From an uncultured Oscillospiraceae bacterium (GTDB lineage Bacteria; Bacillota; Clostridia; Oscillospirales; Acutalibacteraceae), in assembly GCA_902490735.1 (NCBI GenBank), contig CABUFC010000001.1:248001-312000 (forward strand): a stretch of 64,000 nt of DNA, given 5' to 3'. Under the pieces are notes generated by a model. That model saw nothing but the letters and a program-made list of their open reading frames with translations, had not been told where the DNA came from and did not search any database. Positions 17,237 to 26,057 of this stretch are shown one piece after another. The position numbers and the translations under genes are program-made. Position 1 is the stretch's first letter, and each line of letters starts with the position of its first letter.

Positions 17237-18637
17237 ATGGCTAAAAAAATTGGTATAACCGAGACGGTTCTTCGTGATGCTCATCAATCGCTTATTGCGA
17301 CAAGGATGACTACTGACGAAATGCTTCCAATGCTACCGCTTTTGGATAAAATAGGATTTCATTCTTTGGAATGCTGGGGCGGTGCTACTTTTGATGCATG
17401 TCTTCGATTTTTAAATGAAGACCCGTGGGACAGACTTAGAACAATAAGAAAAAATTGTCCAAATTCCAAATTACAGATGTTGTTTAGAGGACAAAATATG
17501 CTTGGATACCGTCACTATGCTGATGATGTTGTTGAGTATTTTGTTCAAAAATCTGTTGCAAACGGTATTGATATAATAAGAATTTTTGATGCACTTAATG
17601 ATGTTCGCAATTTAAAAACAGCAATTAAAGCGACAAAAAAAGAGGGTGCACACTTACAGGCAGCGATTTCTTACACAACGGGTCCTGTTTTTAACAGCAA
17701 ATATTTTTCCGATTACGCAAAAGTACTTGAAAATGAGGGTGCCGATTCTATTTGCATAAAAGACATGGCCGGTCTATTAACGCCTTCAGCTGCAACAGAG
17801 CTTGTCACAGAACTTAAAAAGTCGGTTAAAATTCCGATTCAGGTACACACACACTATACGTCGGGTCTCGCATCTATTGTTTTAATGAAAGCTGTTGAAG
17901 CCGGAGCTGACGTTGTTGATACTGCAATGAGCCCACTTGCTCTTGGTACTTCGCATGCGGCAACCGAATCTATGGTTGCAGCATTTAAAGGAACCGATTA
18001 CGACACAGGGCTTGATCTTGAAGCCTTAAATGAAATTACAAAATATGTTGCTACTCTTCGTGAGAAGTACATTGAAAATGGTCTTTTAAATCCAAAAATG
18101 CTCGGCGTTGATGCGAAAACTCTTATTTATCAGGTTCCGGGCGGAATGCTTTCTAACTTAGTCTCTCAATTAAAGCAGGCCGGCAAAGAGGATAAATTAA
18201 ACGAAGTTTTAGCAGAAGTTCCCAAAGTTCGCGCTGACTGTGGATATCCGCCTCTTGTTACTCCGTCGTCTCAAATTGTTGGAACACAGGCTGTATTTAA
18301 TGTTATAGGCGGCGAACGCTATAAAATGACCACCAAAGAATTTAAAGGTTTAGTTCGTGGTGAATACGGCAAAACTCCATGCGCCATTGACCCAAAATTC
18401 AGAAAGCAGATTATAGGTGATGAAGAACCGATTGAGTGCAGACCGGCAGACCTTTTAAAACCAGAACTTGAGAAATTAAAAGACGAAGTAAAGCAGTGGT
18501 CCATACAAGATGAAGATGTTTTATCTTATGCTCAATTTGATAAAGTCGCAGTAAAATTCTTTACAGAGCGCAATAACAGGCTATTTGGCGTTGATGGAAA
18601 ACACGCCGATGAAAAATCTGCCGTACATCCTGTATAA
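17237..18637 (+). CDS. oadA: oxaloacetate decarboxylase alpha/transcarboxylase 5S-type subunit
   Basis: A 466-residue TIM-barrel carboxyltransferase of the pyruvate/oxaloacetate family. ITETVLRDAHQSLIATRM starts the barrel with the metal-binding aspartate. SICIKDMAGLLTP carries the carboxylated active-site lysine, and PIQVHTHYTSGLA the HxH metal pair. There is no C-terminal biotin domain, so the separate carrier gene upstream supplies it. It could be the oxaloacetate decarboxylase alpha subunit or a 5S transcarboxylase subunit. The lack of a beta subunit gene nearby favours the latter or a pump encoded elsewhere. Confidence 0.9.
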   Translation: MAKKIGITETVLRDAHQSLIATRMTTDEMLPMLPLLDKIGFHSLECWGGATFDACLRFLNEDPWDRLRTIRKNCPNSKLQMLFRGQNMLGYRHYADDVVEYFVQKSVANGIDIIRIFDALNDVRNLKTAIKATKKEGAHLQAAISYTTGPVFNSKYFSDYAKVLENEGADSICIKDMAGLLTPSAATELVTELKKSVKIPIQVHTHYTSGLASIVLMKAVEAGADVVDTAMSPLALGTSHAATESMVAAFKGTDYDTGLDLEALNEITKYVATLREKYIENGLLNPKMLGVDAKTLIYQVPGGMLSNLVSQLKQAGKEDKLNEVLAEVPKVRADCGYPPLVTPSSQIVGTQAVFNVIGGERYKMTTKEFKGLVRGEYGKTPCAIDPKFRKQIIGDEEPIECRPADLLKPELEKLKDEVKQWSIQDEDVLSYAQFDKVAVKFFTERNNRLFGVDGKHADEKSAVHPV

Positions 18638-18642
18638 AACAC

Positions 18643-18671
18643 TTGAAATTTAAATAATTATGTGTTAAAAT
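18643..18671 (+). promoter_or_regulatory. sigma-A-type promoter for secG
   Basis: TTGAAA (18643-18648) and TAAAAT (18666-18671) are 17 bases apart with an extended TGT. Confidence 0.7.
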
Positions 18672-18701
18672 AGTACCTACTTAAAATATTGGAGGATTAT
18701 C

Positions 18702-18950
18702 ATGCAAATTGCTGAAATTATTGTTGGAGCTCTTGTGTTATTGCTTTCAATTGTTATAATAGTTATAATTCTTTTACAAGAAGGCCATCGTCAAGGTATA
18801 AGCGGAGCAATTTCCGGTGGTGCTGATACGTTTTTATCAAAAAATAAGGCTCGTACAGTTGATGCTTTTTTAGGACGTTGGACCAAATATATTGCAATAG
18901 CCTTTTTTGTATTAATTGTTGTAGCAAACTTTTTAAGCTTAAATAAATAA
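18702..18950 (+). CDS. secG: preprotein translocase subunit SecG
   Basis: SecG is the small accessory subunit of the SecYEG channel. The 82-residue protein has two membrane segments (about 4-26 and 56-79) around the conserved cytoplasmic loop LLQEGHRQGISGAISGGADT and FLSKNKARTVDAFLGRWTKY. The length is normal. TTGGAGG supports the ATG. It has its own promoter and terminator, so it is monocistronic. Confidence 0.95.
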   Translation: MQIAEIIVGALVLLLSIVIIVIILLQEGHRQGISGAISGGADTFLSKNKARTVDAFLGRWTKYIAIAFFVLIVVANFLSLNK

Positions 18951-18961
18951 ATAAATTTAAA

Positions 18962-18990
18962 AACGCCCCAAAATAGGGGCGTTATTTTTT
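18962..18990. terminator. bidirectional terminator between secG and the convergent dac gene
   Basis: AACGCCCC (18962-18969) pairs with GGGGCGTT (18976-18983) around a 6-base loop, with T runs on the plus strand and a T-rich tail on the minus strand. Confidence 0.9.
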
Positions 18991-20297
18991 TATTTATATC
19001 TTGTTCTTCTTCTTTTTTTACGATTTCTGTTTATTATTACAGTATACATAATAAATATAAAAACAACTAAAGCTAAAAATCCTAAAATAAATTTAAAAGC
19101 GGTGCTTTTTAAACCTAATACAATATAATGGAAAATAAGCAATACAAAGCTTCCGTTGACGCTGTCTCCGGCAACAACCTCAATTGTTCCGATTGTTTCG
19201 CCTGCATAGCTTATTTCAGCCACACCTAAATCGTCACCTTTTTTAATAGGTGCATTAAATTTTTCTTTGCTTAACTTTAACTGTACTTTTACTGTTGAAA
19301 GGTCGGCTTTTTTTGGTAAAATAGAAGAAAGAGATACTTTTGGAACAACCGATACATGATCGCTTTCGAATGATAAATCTACTGAGGCTTCGCCTAAAAT
19401 GCTTGTTGAATCATATATAGATTTGTATTCGAAATTATCAAATATCCATTCATATAACTTTTTCGACTCAGAAAATTCGTATCTTACTCTTTTGCCGTTT
19501 ACCACAACGGGGCATTTCATCAATACTAATAAATATGAATATCCGTCACATTTAGCGGTCGATACAAGGCATCTTCCCGCATGGTCGGTATAACCTGTTT
19601 TTACGCCTTGAGCATATTTGTAATAATATGCGGTTGCCGGATCTTGAAGCATATTAGTAGTAACAAATAATTTTTCTTTGCTTAAGTTAGTTGCCGGCAT
19701 TTTATATCTGGTGGTTTTTACTACTTCAACAAAAGCATCGTACTTTAAAGCTTCTTTGGTGAGTAACTGCATGTCATAACAAGTAGTATAATGGTTGTCA
19801 TCATGCAGCCCATGCGGATTAACATAATGTGTGCCGTTCATGCCAAGCTCTTTTGCTTTAGCATTCATCATTTCGACAAAATTTTCTATGCTGCCGCCTA
19901 CATGCTCAGCAATTGCAAGGGCACCGTCGTTTGCAGAAATCATTAGTAAATAATAAAGCATCTGTCTTGCGGTTAATTGCTCACCGATTTTAAGTCCTCC
20001 TATACTGCTGTCAGTACCTAAGAGGCTGTTTACATCATAGTCGGTTACTGTAATAATTTCACTATCCAAGTTTTCTATATGTTCCAGCATGATTAGAGCA
20101 GTCATAATTTTAGTAAGCGATGCCGGATAACGGCGAACATCTGCATCTTTAGAAAATACAACTTCTCCTGTATCAAGACTTACCATAATTGCACTTTCTG
20201 CCGTTATATCAAATGATGTAGGCGTATAGGCAGATGCTGATACTGAGGTAAAAATTATTGATACTATTAAAATTAAACAAAAAAAAGTTTTTTTCAT
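18990..20297 (-). CDS. membrane-anchored D-alanyl-D-alanine carboxypeptidase
   Basis: A second S11 carboxypeptidase, 435 residues. A signal peptide (about 1-24) is followed by the active site RYPASLTKIMTAL (SxxK), ISANDGALAI (SxN) and VKTGYTDHAGRCLV (KTG). A C-terminal beta domain and a membrane span near residues 405-425 precede the basic tail RNRKKRRRTRYK, the usual PBP5 anchoring design. It trims pentapeptides in vegetative wall synthesis by family. It is longer than the paralogue at 13130 and anchored, so the roles are probably distinct. Confidence 0.92.
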   Translation of the reverse strand: MKKTFFCLILIVSIIFTSVSASAYTPTSFDITAESAIMVSLDTGEVVFSKDADVRRYPASLTKIMTALIMLEHIENLDSEIITVTDYDVNSLLGTDSSIGGLKIGEQLTARQMLYYLLMISANDGALAIAEHVGGSIENFVEMMNAKAKELGMNGTHYVNPHGLHDDNHYTTCYDMQLLTKEALKYDAFVEVVKTTRYKMPATNLSKEKLFVTTNMLQDPATAYYYKYAQGVKTGYTDHAGRCLVSTAKCDGYSYLLVLMKCPVVVNGKRVRYEFSESKKLYEWIFDNFEYKSIYDSTSILGEASVDLSFESDHVSVVPKVSLSSILPKKADLSTVKVQLKLSKEKFNAPIKKGDDLGVAEISYAGETIGTIEVVAGDSVNGSFVLLIFHYIVLGLKSTAFKFILGFLALVVFIFIMYTVIINRNRKKRRRTRYK

Positions 20298-20390
20298 GTC
20301 TTTTATTTTCCCCGAGAATAATATATAATATTACTTAGATATTATATCATGATTATATATTAATTTAAAGTATTTATTTGGAGTTTGCAC

Positions 20391-21086
20391 ATGATTTATT
20401 TGACAGGCGATATGCACGGTGATGAATCTCGTTTATATGATAGGGAATGGCGCAAGTTAAAACCCGGCGATACCCTGATTGTTTTAGGCGATTTTGGTTT
20501 TTTATGGTCTGATTCCGACCGCGAAAAATCCGCAGTAAAATTTCTAAGCACCAGAAAATTCAATGTTTGTTTTATTGATGGCACACATGAAAATTTTGAT
20601 TTGCTAAACAAGTGCCGAGTAACCTACTGGAAGGGCGGCAAAGTGCATAGAATAGGGGACCATCTTTTCCATTTAATGCGTGGAGAAGTATTTAATATTG
20701 ATGGCAACAGCTTTTTTGTTTTCGGCGGGGGAGAAAGCGACGACAAAGAAGTTAAAAGCGAAAGATCTAACTGGTGGCGCGCTGAACTTCCAACGCCCGA
20801 TGAAATGGCTCTAGGGGCAACACGCCTTGATGAAGAGGACTGCAAGATAGACTATATTTTAACCCACGAGCCTCCATCGCGCGTAAAAAGCGCCATGCTT
20901 TTACGCAAAGGCGAGAGCGACCATATTAATAAGCTTAACGGCTTTTTTGAAGAGGTTGCTTCTAATTGTGAATTTAAACATTGGTATTTCGGTTCGCTCC
21001 ACGAGGACAGGCAGGTAACGCCGAAATATACCTGTATATTTAATAAAATGATTAAAATTGAGTCAAAAAAAGGGTCTACTAAGTAG
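20391..21086 (+). CDS. calcineurin-like metallophosphoesterase
   Basis: A 231-residue metallophosphoesterase. Metal ligands are visible in IYLTGDMHGDESR (GDxH), VLGDFGFLW (GD), and IDGTHENFD (GNHE variant). The later histidines are in LTHEPPSR and the C-terminal WYFGSLHED. This is the small single-domain clostridial type with unknown substrate. The ATG at 20391 follows TTTGGAG, and TTG 20385 is too close to it. The stop codon lies inside the terminator hairpin. Confidence 0.85.
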   Translation: MIYLTGDMHGDESRLYDREWRKLKPGDTLIVLGDFGFLWSDSDREKSAVKFLSTRKFNVCFIDGTHENFDLLNKCRVTYWKGGKVHRIGDHLFHLMRGEVFNIDGNSFFVFGGGESDDKEVKSERSNWWRAELPTPDEMALGATRLDEEDCKIDYILTHEPPSRVKSAMLLRKGESDHINKLNGFFEEVASNCEFKHWYFGSLHEDRQVTPKYTCIFNKMIKIESKKGSTK

Positions 21087-21092
21087 ACCCTT
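21070..21092. terminator. terminator between the phosphoesterase gene and tsf
   Basis: A near-perfect inverted repeat (AAGGGTCTACT with AGTAGACCCTT) contains the phosphoesterase stop codon and precedes the end of tsf by 4 bases. AT-rich flanks suggest it serves both strands. Confidence 0.75.
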
Positions 21093-21095
21093 AAA

Positions 21096-22007
21096 TTATT
21101 TAATCATGCCGGCAACTTCGTCTGCAAAATTATCTTTTCTTTTTTCAATTCCTTCGCCTTTTTCGAAACGAACAAATTTATCTATCGAAATGTTTGCGCC
21201 GATTTCTTTTGCAACGGCATCAACATATTTTTCAACCGTTATGCTGTCATCCTTAACAAAGGCTTGCTGCAATAAGCATGATTCCGAATAAAACTTATTG
21301 ATTTTACCTTCAACTATCTTTCCAAGAACAGCTTCGGGTTTATTAGCCATTTTAGGATCTTCTTTCATTTGGCTGATAAGTATCTCTTTTTCTTTTGCCA
21401 GTACGTCTTCAGGTACTCTGTCTTTATCAAGATAGGAAGGATTTACAGCGGCAATTTGCATAGCAACATCTTTTGACATCTCGATAAATTTGCTGTTGTT
21501 TTGATCAGCATCAGTATTAAATTTAACCATAACGCCGATTTTACCGCCGGCATGCACATACGTGGCAACCGTTCCTTCATATCTTTCAAAACGACGAACT
21601 TTAATATTTTCTCTAACAGCTAAGAATACTTCTTGAATTAAATCTGCGACAGTTTTACCGTCTTTAATGCAAGAAAGAAGGCTGTCAACATCTTTCGGAT
21701 TTTCATTTGCAACAACTTCGGCAACTTTTTCTGTAAGTTCTTTAAAAGCGTCAGAATTTGCAACAAAGTCTGTTTCGGCGTTAAGTTCAACTACGACGCC
21801 TACATTGCCGTATACTTTAGCTAATACTAAACCTTCGGCGGCAATTCTGCTGGCTTTTTTTGCTTGTTGAGCAAGCCCTTTTTCACGTAAAAAATCGATA
21901 GCGGCGTCCATATCACCGTTTGTTTCGGTTAAGGCTTTTTTACAGTCCATCATACCGCAGCCGGTTTTTTCTCTTAATGCTTGTACGTCTTTAGCAGTAA
22001 ATGACAT
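21096..22007 (-). CDS. tsf: elongation factor Ts
   Basis: EF-Ts exchanges GDP for GTP on EF-Tu. The 303-residue protein starts with the UBA-like domain VQALREKTGCGMMDCKKAL and continues FLREKGLAQQAKKASR, then NVGVVVELNAETDFVANSD, the core family signature. ATG 22007 has AAGGAG upstream. It follows rpsB by 18 bases, the conserved order, and shares the promoter at 23025-23053. Confidence 0.97.
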   Translation of the reverse strand: MSFTAKDVQALREKTGCGMMDCKKALTETNGDMDAAIDFLREKGLAQQAKKASRIAAEGLVLAKVYGNVGVVVELNAETDFVANSDAFKELTEKVAEVVANENPKDVDSLLSCIKDGKTVADLIQEVFLAVRENIKVRRFERYEGTVATYVHAGGKIGVMVKFNTDADQNNSKFIEMSKDVAMQIAAVNPSYLDKDRVPEDVLAKEKEILISQMKEDPKMANKPEAVLGKIVEGKINKFYSESCLLQQAFVKDDSITVEKYVDAVAKEIGANISIDKFVRFEKGEGIEKRKDNFADEVAGMIK

Positions 22008-22025
22008 ATTATTATCTCCTTAAAA

Positions 22026-22916
22026 TTATTCAGCGGCAGAGTCTTCTGCGGGTTCGCTGGTAGCTTCTTCTTGTGCCGGCTCTGCCTCGACTTTCTTAGG
22101 TGCTCTTTTTTTAGCGGCTGGTTTTTTAGCGGGTTTTTCTTCAGCTTCATTAACTGCTTCGGCAGCTACTTCTTCATTCTCTGTTACTTCTGCTGCCGGT
22201 TCTTCAGCGGCTTCTTCAGTTAAAGATGTTTGTTCGCCCTGGCGGCCTTCGATAACCGCTTGTGCCATAGCGCCGGCAATAAGTTTTACCGCACGAATCG
22301 CATCATCGTTTCCGGGGATAACAGCATCGATTTCGTCAGGATCACAGTTTGTGTCAACTATAGCGACAATCGGAATACCAAGCTTTTTAGCTTCTTTAAC
22401 TGCAATTCTTTCTTTTCTTGGATCAACAATAAACATAGCGGCCGGAATTTTATCCATATTTTGAATGCCGCCTAAGAATTTTTCGAGCTTTTCAATTTCA
22501 AGATTTAATTTAATAACTTCTTTTTTAGGTAAAAGATCAAAAGTGCCGTCTTCGGCCATTTTGCGAAGCTGATTTAATCTGTCAATTCTGCGACGAATAG
22601 TTCTGAAGTTTGTAAGCATACCGCCGAGCCATCTGGCATTTACATATGGCATAGAGCACTTTTCAGCTTCTTCTTTAATGGCATCTTGAGCTTGTTTTTT
22701 AGTGCCGACAAATAGAATGTCGCCGCCGTCAGCCGCGATATCGCGAACAAACAAATAAGCCTCGTTGAGTTTTTTAACGGTTTTTTGAAGGTCGATAATA
22801 TAAATACCGTTTCTTTCGGTAAAAATATACTCGGCCATTTTTGGATTCCATCGTCTTGTTTGATGACCAAAATGGACACCAGCCTCCAACAATTGTTTCA
22901 TAGATACTACTGACAT
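22026..22916 (-). CDS. rpsB: 30S ribosomal protein S2 with extended acidic/basic tail
   Basis: S2, 296 residues. The core (about 1-230) shows [31 protein letters not shown] and [20 protein letters not shown] low-complexity C-terminal extension of about 60 residues follows: an acidic Glu/Ala stretch, a Lys/Ala-rich block ([12 protein letters not shown]), then acidic again. Most S2 proteins stop near 235-260 residues, so the tail is an oddity shared with some Clostridia. CCGGAGG upstream of the ATG is the ribosome binding site. Confidence 0.96.
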   Translation of the reverse strand: MSVVSMKQLLEAGVHFGHQTRRWNPKMAEYIFTERNGIYIIDLQKTVKKLNEAYLFVRDIAADGGDILFVGTKKQAQDAIKEEAEKCSMPYVNARWLGGMLTNFRTIRRRIDRLNQLRKMAEDGTFDLLPKKEVIKLNLEIEKLEKFLGGIQNMDKIPAAMFIVDPRKERIAVKEAKKLGIPIVAIVDTNCDPDEIDAVIPGNDDAIRAVKLIAGAMAQAVIEGRQGEQTSLTEEAAEEPAAEVTENEEVAAEAVNEAEEKPAKKPAAKKRAPKKVEAEPAQEEATSEPAEDSAAE

Positions 22917-23018
22917 ATTTTTTTAACCTCCGGTTATTCCTCCACGAACATGTTAATGGGAATTAAAAATACCGGCCATTAACTAAGCTCGCGTGTGTAT
23001 TTTGCCGCATAATGCAGC
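22917..23018 (-). promoter_or_regulatory. structured leader of rpsB-tsf mRNA
   Basis: About 100 bases separate the promoter from the ATG. An 8-bp inverted repeat (22952-22959 with 22976-22983) encloses a 16-base loop that holds CCGGTATT, and CCGG recurs at the ribosome binding site (22930-22933). Two alternative folds are possible, one of which could cover the start region. This would suit S2 autoregulation; the folding is by eye only. Confidence 0.45.
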
Positions 23019-23024
23019 TTTTTT

Positions 23025-23053
23025 ATTCTATCACAAGTATATTTGTTTTGCAA
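23025..23053 (-). promoter_or_regulatory. sigma-A-type promoter for rpsB-tsf
   Basis: On the minus strand TTGCAA (23048-23053) and TAGAAT (23025-23030) are 17 bases apart, with an extended TGA before the -10 box. Confidence 0.75.
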
Positions 23054-23078
23054 GTATTTTTTATAATATAATAAATAA

Positions 23079-23099
23079 AAGCGGCAATGAATGCCGCTT
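23079..23099 (-). terminator. terminator of the spoVF operon
   Basis: AAGCGGCA/TGCCGCTT forms an 8-bp stem with a 5-base loop, followed on the minus strand by TTTTATTT. It overlaps the spoVFB stop codon. Confidence 0.75.
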
Positions 23100-23667
23100 A
23101 TTTTATAATTGGTTGAATTTGTTCACCTAAAAGCGCTTTTTTTATTGTGTCATCTATTAAATCAAAATGTGAAACTAAAGATTTAGTTTTGTTTATCGGA
23201 TCGTCTTGGCCAAAGGGAACAAAATAGACATTTTTAGTATTTAATAATTTTGCTATGCTGCGTGCAGAAGTTCCAAGGGCATCGTTTGTTGCAATAGCTA
23301 AAACTAACGGTTTATTGTTTCTTAAATGCGCTTTTACTGCCATTGAAACAGTGCTATCGGTAATACCGTCAGCAATTTTTGCCAGAGTGTTTCCGGTGCA
23401 TGGGGCCACAACCAGGATATCGAATAAAGCTTTTGGGCCTATAGGTTCGGCTTTTTCTATGCTGTCAATAATATCTTTGTTTGTAGCGTTTTTTATTGCT
23501 TCTTTTGTGTCTTTGGCAGTTCCGAATCTTGTATCGGCACGGTTTACTATTTCAGAAATTATCGGAGTAATTTCATAGTTTTTTGATAATTCATTTAGTG
23601 CGTTCAACGACTTTTTCATTGTGCAAAAGGATCCGCACACGGCGTATCCCATTTTAATTTCTTTCAT
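23098..23667 (-). CDS. spoVFB: dipicolinate synthase subunit B
   Basis: SpoVFB (DpaB), 189 residues, is the flavoprotein-like subunit of the enzyme that makes dipicolinic acid in the mother cell. The start MGYAVCGSFCTMKKSLNAL (after MKEIK) and DILVVAPCTGNTLAKIADGI fit the flavoprotein (PPC-decarboxylase-like) fold. LAIATNDALG follows. It is 11 bases downstream of spoVFA. Many Clostridium species lack spoVF, so its presence is taxonomically informative. Confidence 0.93.
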   Translation of the reverse strand: MKEIKMGYAVCGSFCTMKKSLNALNELSKNYEITPIISEIVNRADTRFGTAKDTKEAIKNATNKDIIDSIEKAEPIGPKALFDILVVAPCTGNTLAKIADGITDSTVSMAVKAHLRNNKPLVLAIATNDALGTSARSIAKLLNTKNVYFVPFGQDDPINKTKSLVSHFDLIDDTIKKALLGEQIQPIIK

Positions 23668-23678
23668 TATTTTCCTCC

Positions 23679-24491
23679 TTAGAAAAGCGGGATTATCGTT
23701 TTTGCTATTAATTCAGCTGATTTCTTTGGCGAAAATTTTCCTGGAAGCGACAAGGCATGAATCGCTTTAATGTTATTGTGATTTGCTTCAATATAATCGA
23801 TACCGCCGGGTTTTGATGCTAAATCTATAATCAAAATTTCGGGGTTTACATTATTTAATAAATCTGAGTTAAACACTAAGCTTGGTACCGTATTGAAAGC
23901 ATAATTAAATTGAGAAATTTTATTATTTAATTCACTGTAGGTTAAAGGAGTCAGTCCATTTGTTTCTATTAGCGCAAAATCGGATTTTTTTCTTGCGCAA
24001 ACAAACACGTTTGCCTTTAGTGATTTTAAGTAATTCGATAAAATTTTGCCTATTCTGCCATATCCGGTAACAAGGCATTTTGAATTAAATAACGAGCCTT
24101 TTGATTCACCGATGGCAATGGAAATTGCGGCTTCGGCTGTAAGTGCAGCATTTAATATTGTTAAAGCTTCGTCTTTGTTGTAATCGTATACTAAAGCCGC
24201 ATTTTTAAAATCTATATTTTCCGGAATATTTCCGCCAAATATTTTTGTATTAGATGTTATGACTGTATAAAGGTCCTTTATATTAATGCTTTTATTCGAT
24301 AAAGGGGTATTTATTTGGTTTTCAGCGTTAAATGAAGGCAAAGGCAAAACTATAATATCCGCTATATCCGGTAAATCTTCGTCTCCCGGCAAAGCAAATT
24401 TATATGTTTCATACCCGTTTTTTTGAAGTATTTTAAATAACTCAATTTGTCTTGAGTCACCGCCGACAACCAGAATTTTTTCTTTATACAT
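23679..24491 (-). CDS. spoVFA: dipicolinate synthase subunit A
   Basis: SpoVFA (DpaA), 270 residues, is the NAD(P)-binding subunit that oxidises the cyclised lysine-pathway intermediate to dipicolinate. An N-terminal segment (KILVVGGDSRQIELFKILQK) and a central Rossmann fold CLVTGYGRIGKILSNYLKS are visible, then LIIDLASKPGGIDY. The length is slightly short of the 297 residues in Bacillus. ATG 24491 has GGAGG upstream, and a sigma-K-like box lies at 24533-24560. Confidence 0.93.
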   Translation of the reverse strand: MYKEKILVVGGDSRQIELFKILQKNGYETYKFALPGDEDLPDIADIIVLPLPSFNAENQINTPLSNKSINIKDLYTVITSNTKIFGGNIPENIDFKNAALVYDYNKDEALTILNAALTAEAAISIAIGESKGSLFNSKCLVTGYGRIGKILSNYLKSLKANVFVCARKKSDFALIETNGLTPLTYSELNNKISQFNYAFNTVPSLVFNSDLLNNVNPEILIIDLASKPGGIDYIEANHNNIKAIHALSLPGKFSPKKSAELIAKTIIPLF

Positions 24492-24532
24492 TTAAAGACC
24501 TCCATAAAAAAGTAGCAGTAAATGCTTACACA

Positions 24533-24560
24533 CCATATTATGTTTTGTGAGGTGAAAAGT
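24533..24560 (-). promoter_or_regulatory. possible sigma-K-dependent promoter for spoVFA
   Basis: On the minus strand AC (24559-24560), 16 bases, then CATAATATG. The Bacillus sigma-K consensus is AC, 16-17 bases, CATAnnnTA, so one -10 position mismatches. spoVF is sigma-K-dependent in Bacillus. Confidence 0.4.
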
Positions 24561-24581
24561 GAAACAACTTTTAAAATTATG

Positions 24582-24609
24582 TTGATTTTTATCAATAAAA
24601 GTTTATAAT
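24582..24609 (+). promoter_or_regulatory. sigma-A-type promoter for murC
   Basis: TTGATT (24582-24587) and TATAAT (24604-24609) are 16 bases apart, about 40 bases before the murC start. Confidence 0.6.
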
Positions 24610-24647
24610 AATGATAATAGATTTGTTTATTTTCTTTGAGGTGTTAT

Positions 24648-26018
24648 ATGAAACTACATAGGGAATGCGACGATATCTTAAAGTCAGTAAAAAAAATTCA
24701 TATGATTGGCATAGGCGGATCCGGTATGTGTCCTCTTGCTGAAATCCTGCATTCTAAAGGGTACATTTTGTCAGGATCGGATAACAATGAAAGTGATCCT
24801 CTAAAAAGAGTTATTGCGCTTGGTATACCTGTATCAATCGGCCACAAAGCCGAAAACGTACAAGGAGCCGAACTTGTTGTGTATTCTGCTGCAATATCAA
24901 ATGATAATCCGGAACTGGTTGCCGCAAAAAAAGCATCTATTCCAACAATGGAACGATCTGTTCTTTTGGGGATTATTACACGGCAGTTTGATAACGTTAT
25001 CGGTGTTTGCGGAACTCACGGCAAAACCACCGTAACAAGCATGATTACTCAAATTTTGTGCATTGCCGGTATGGATCCCACTGCTGTAATCGGAGGAAAA
25101 CTTCCTTTAATCGGCGCAAACGGCAGAGCAGGCGATAGCGATATTATGGTATGTGAGAGCTGCGAATTTGTTGATACCTTTTTACAGCTTTCTCCGGATA
25201 TTTCTGTCCTTTTAAATATTGATAACGATCATCTTGATTACTTTAAAACCATGGATAATTTGATTGCTTCGTTTAAAAAGTTTGTCGGAATGTCGAAAAT
25301 CACATTTTTTAATGGCGATGATGAATTATCTGCTAAAGCTGTAAAAGATTTTTCCGGGAAAAAGATATCTTTCGGTTTTAATGAAGAAAATGATTTTTAT
25401 CCTAAAAACATTAAAAGCACCGAGGTTGGTTTTATATTTGACGTATTTAAAAACTCTGAAAAAATCGGCGATATAGAGCTTGCCATTCCGGGCCGGCATA
25501 ATATTTACAATGCACTTGCCGCTTTCAGCGTATGTAACTATCTTGGTGTTGATTTAAAGACGATTCACAAAGCGATTTCAACATTTTCCGGAGCAGGAAG
25601 AAGATTTGAAAAACTTTACGATGACGGTAAGATTTTGCTTATAGACGATTACGCTCACCATCCGACCGAAATTGCCGCAACATTAACGGCAGCAAAAAAC
25701 TTAAAGCACAATCGTTTAACTGTATTATTTCAACCATTTACTTTTTCACGTACAGAAATGCTTCTTGATGATTTTATCAGAGCTTTATCTATAGCAGATA
25801 GGGTAGTGCTTACGCCTATTATGGGCTCACGTGAAACTAACAAAACAGGAATTTCTTCACAAGATATTGCAAAGGGTTTAAAAAACGCAGTTTGCGTTCA
25901 AAATTTTGATGAAGCGGCGGAATTTTTATTTAATACAAAATCAGACGGAGATATTATAATTTCAATGGGCGGTGGCGACATTTACAAAGCCGCATACAAA
26001 TTGAAAGCAATGTTTTAA
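24648..26018 (+). CDS. murC: UDP-N-acetylmuramate--L-alanine ligase
   Basis: MurC adds L-alanine to UDP-MurNAc. The 456-residue protein shows HMIGIGGSGMCPLAEILHSK (Rossmann domain), the ATP loop GVCGTHGKTTVTSM, VCESCEFVDTFL, LNIDNDHLDYF and the C-terminal IDDYAHHPTEIAATL. The length is normal. ATG 24648 lies 5 bases after GAGGTG, which rules out TTG 24636. It is a monocistronic unit here, away from any mur cluster, and ends at a terminator. Confidence 0.95.
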   Translation: MKLHRECDDILKSVKKIHMIGIGGSGMCPLAEILHSKGYILSGSDNNESDPLKRVIALGIPVSIGHKAENVQGAELVVYSAAISNDNPELVAAKKASIPTMERSVLLGIITRQFDNVIGVCGTHGKTTVTSMITQILCIAGMDPTAVIGGKLPLIGANGRAGDSDIMVCESCEFVDTFLQLSPDISVLLNIDNDHLDYFKTMDNLIASFKKFVGMSKITFFNGDDELSAKAVKDFSGKKISFGFNEENDFYPKNIKSTEVGFIFDVFKNSEKIGDIELAIPGRHNIYNALAAFSVCNYLGVDLKTIHKAISTFSGAGRRFEKLYDDGKILLIDDYAHHPTEIAATLTAAKNLKHNRLTVLFQPFTFSRTEMLLDDFIRALSIADRVVLTPIMGSRETNKTGISSQDIAKGLKNAVCVQNFDEAAEFLFNTKSDGDIIISMGGGDIYKAAYKLKAMF

Positions 26019-26020
26019 TT

Positions 26021-26048
26021 AAAGGGCCAAAAAGGTCCTTTTTTTAAA
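26021..26048 (+). terminator. terminator after murC
   Basis: AAAGGGCC pairs with GGTCCTTT (one G-U) around five A, followed by a T run. Confidence 0.8.
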
Positions 26049-26057
26049 AAAGTAATC

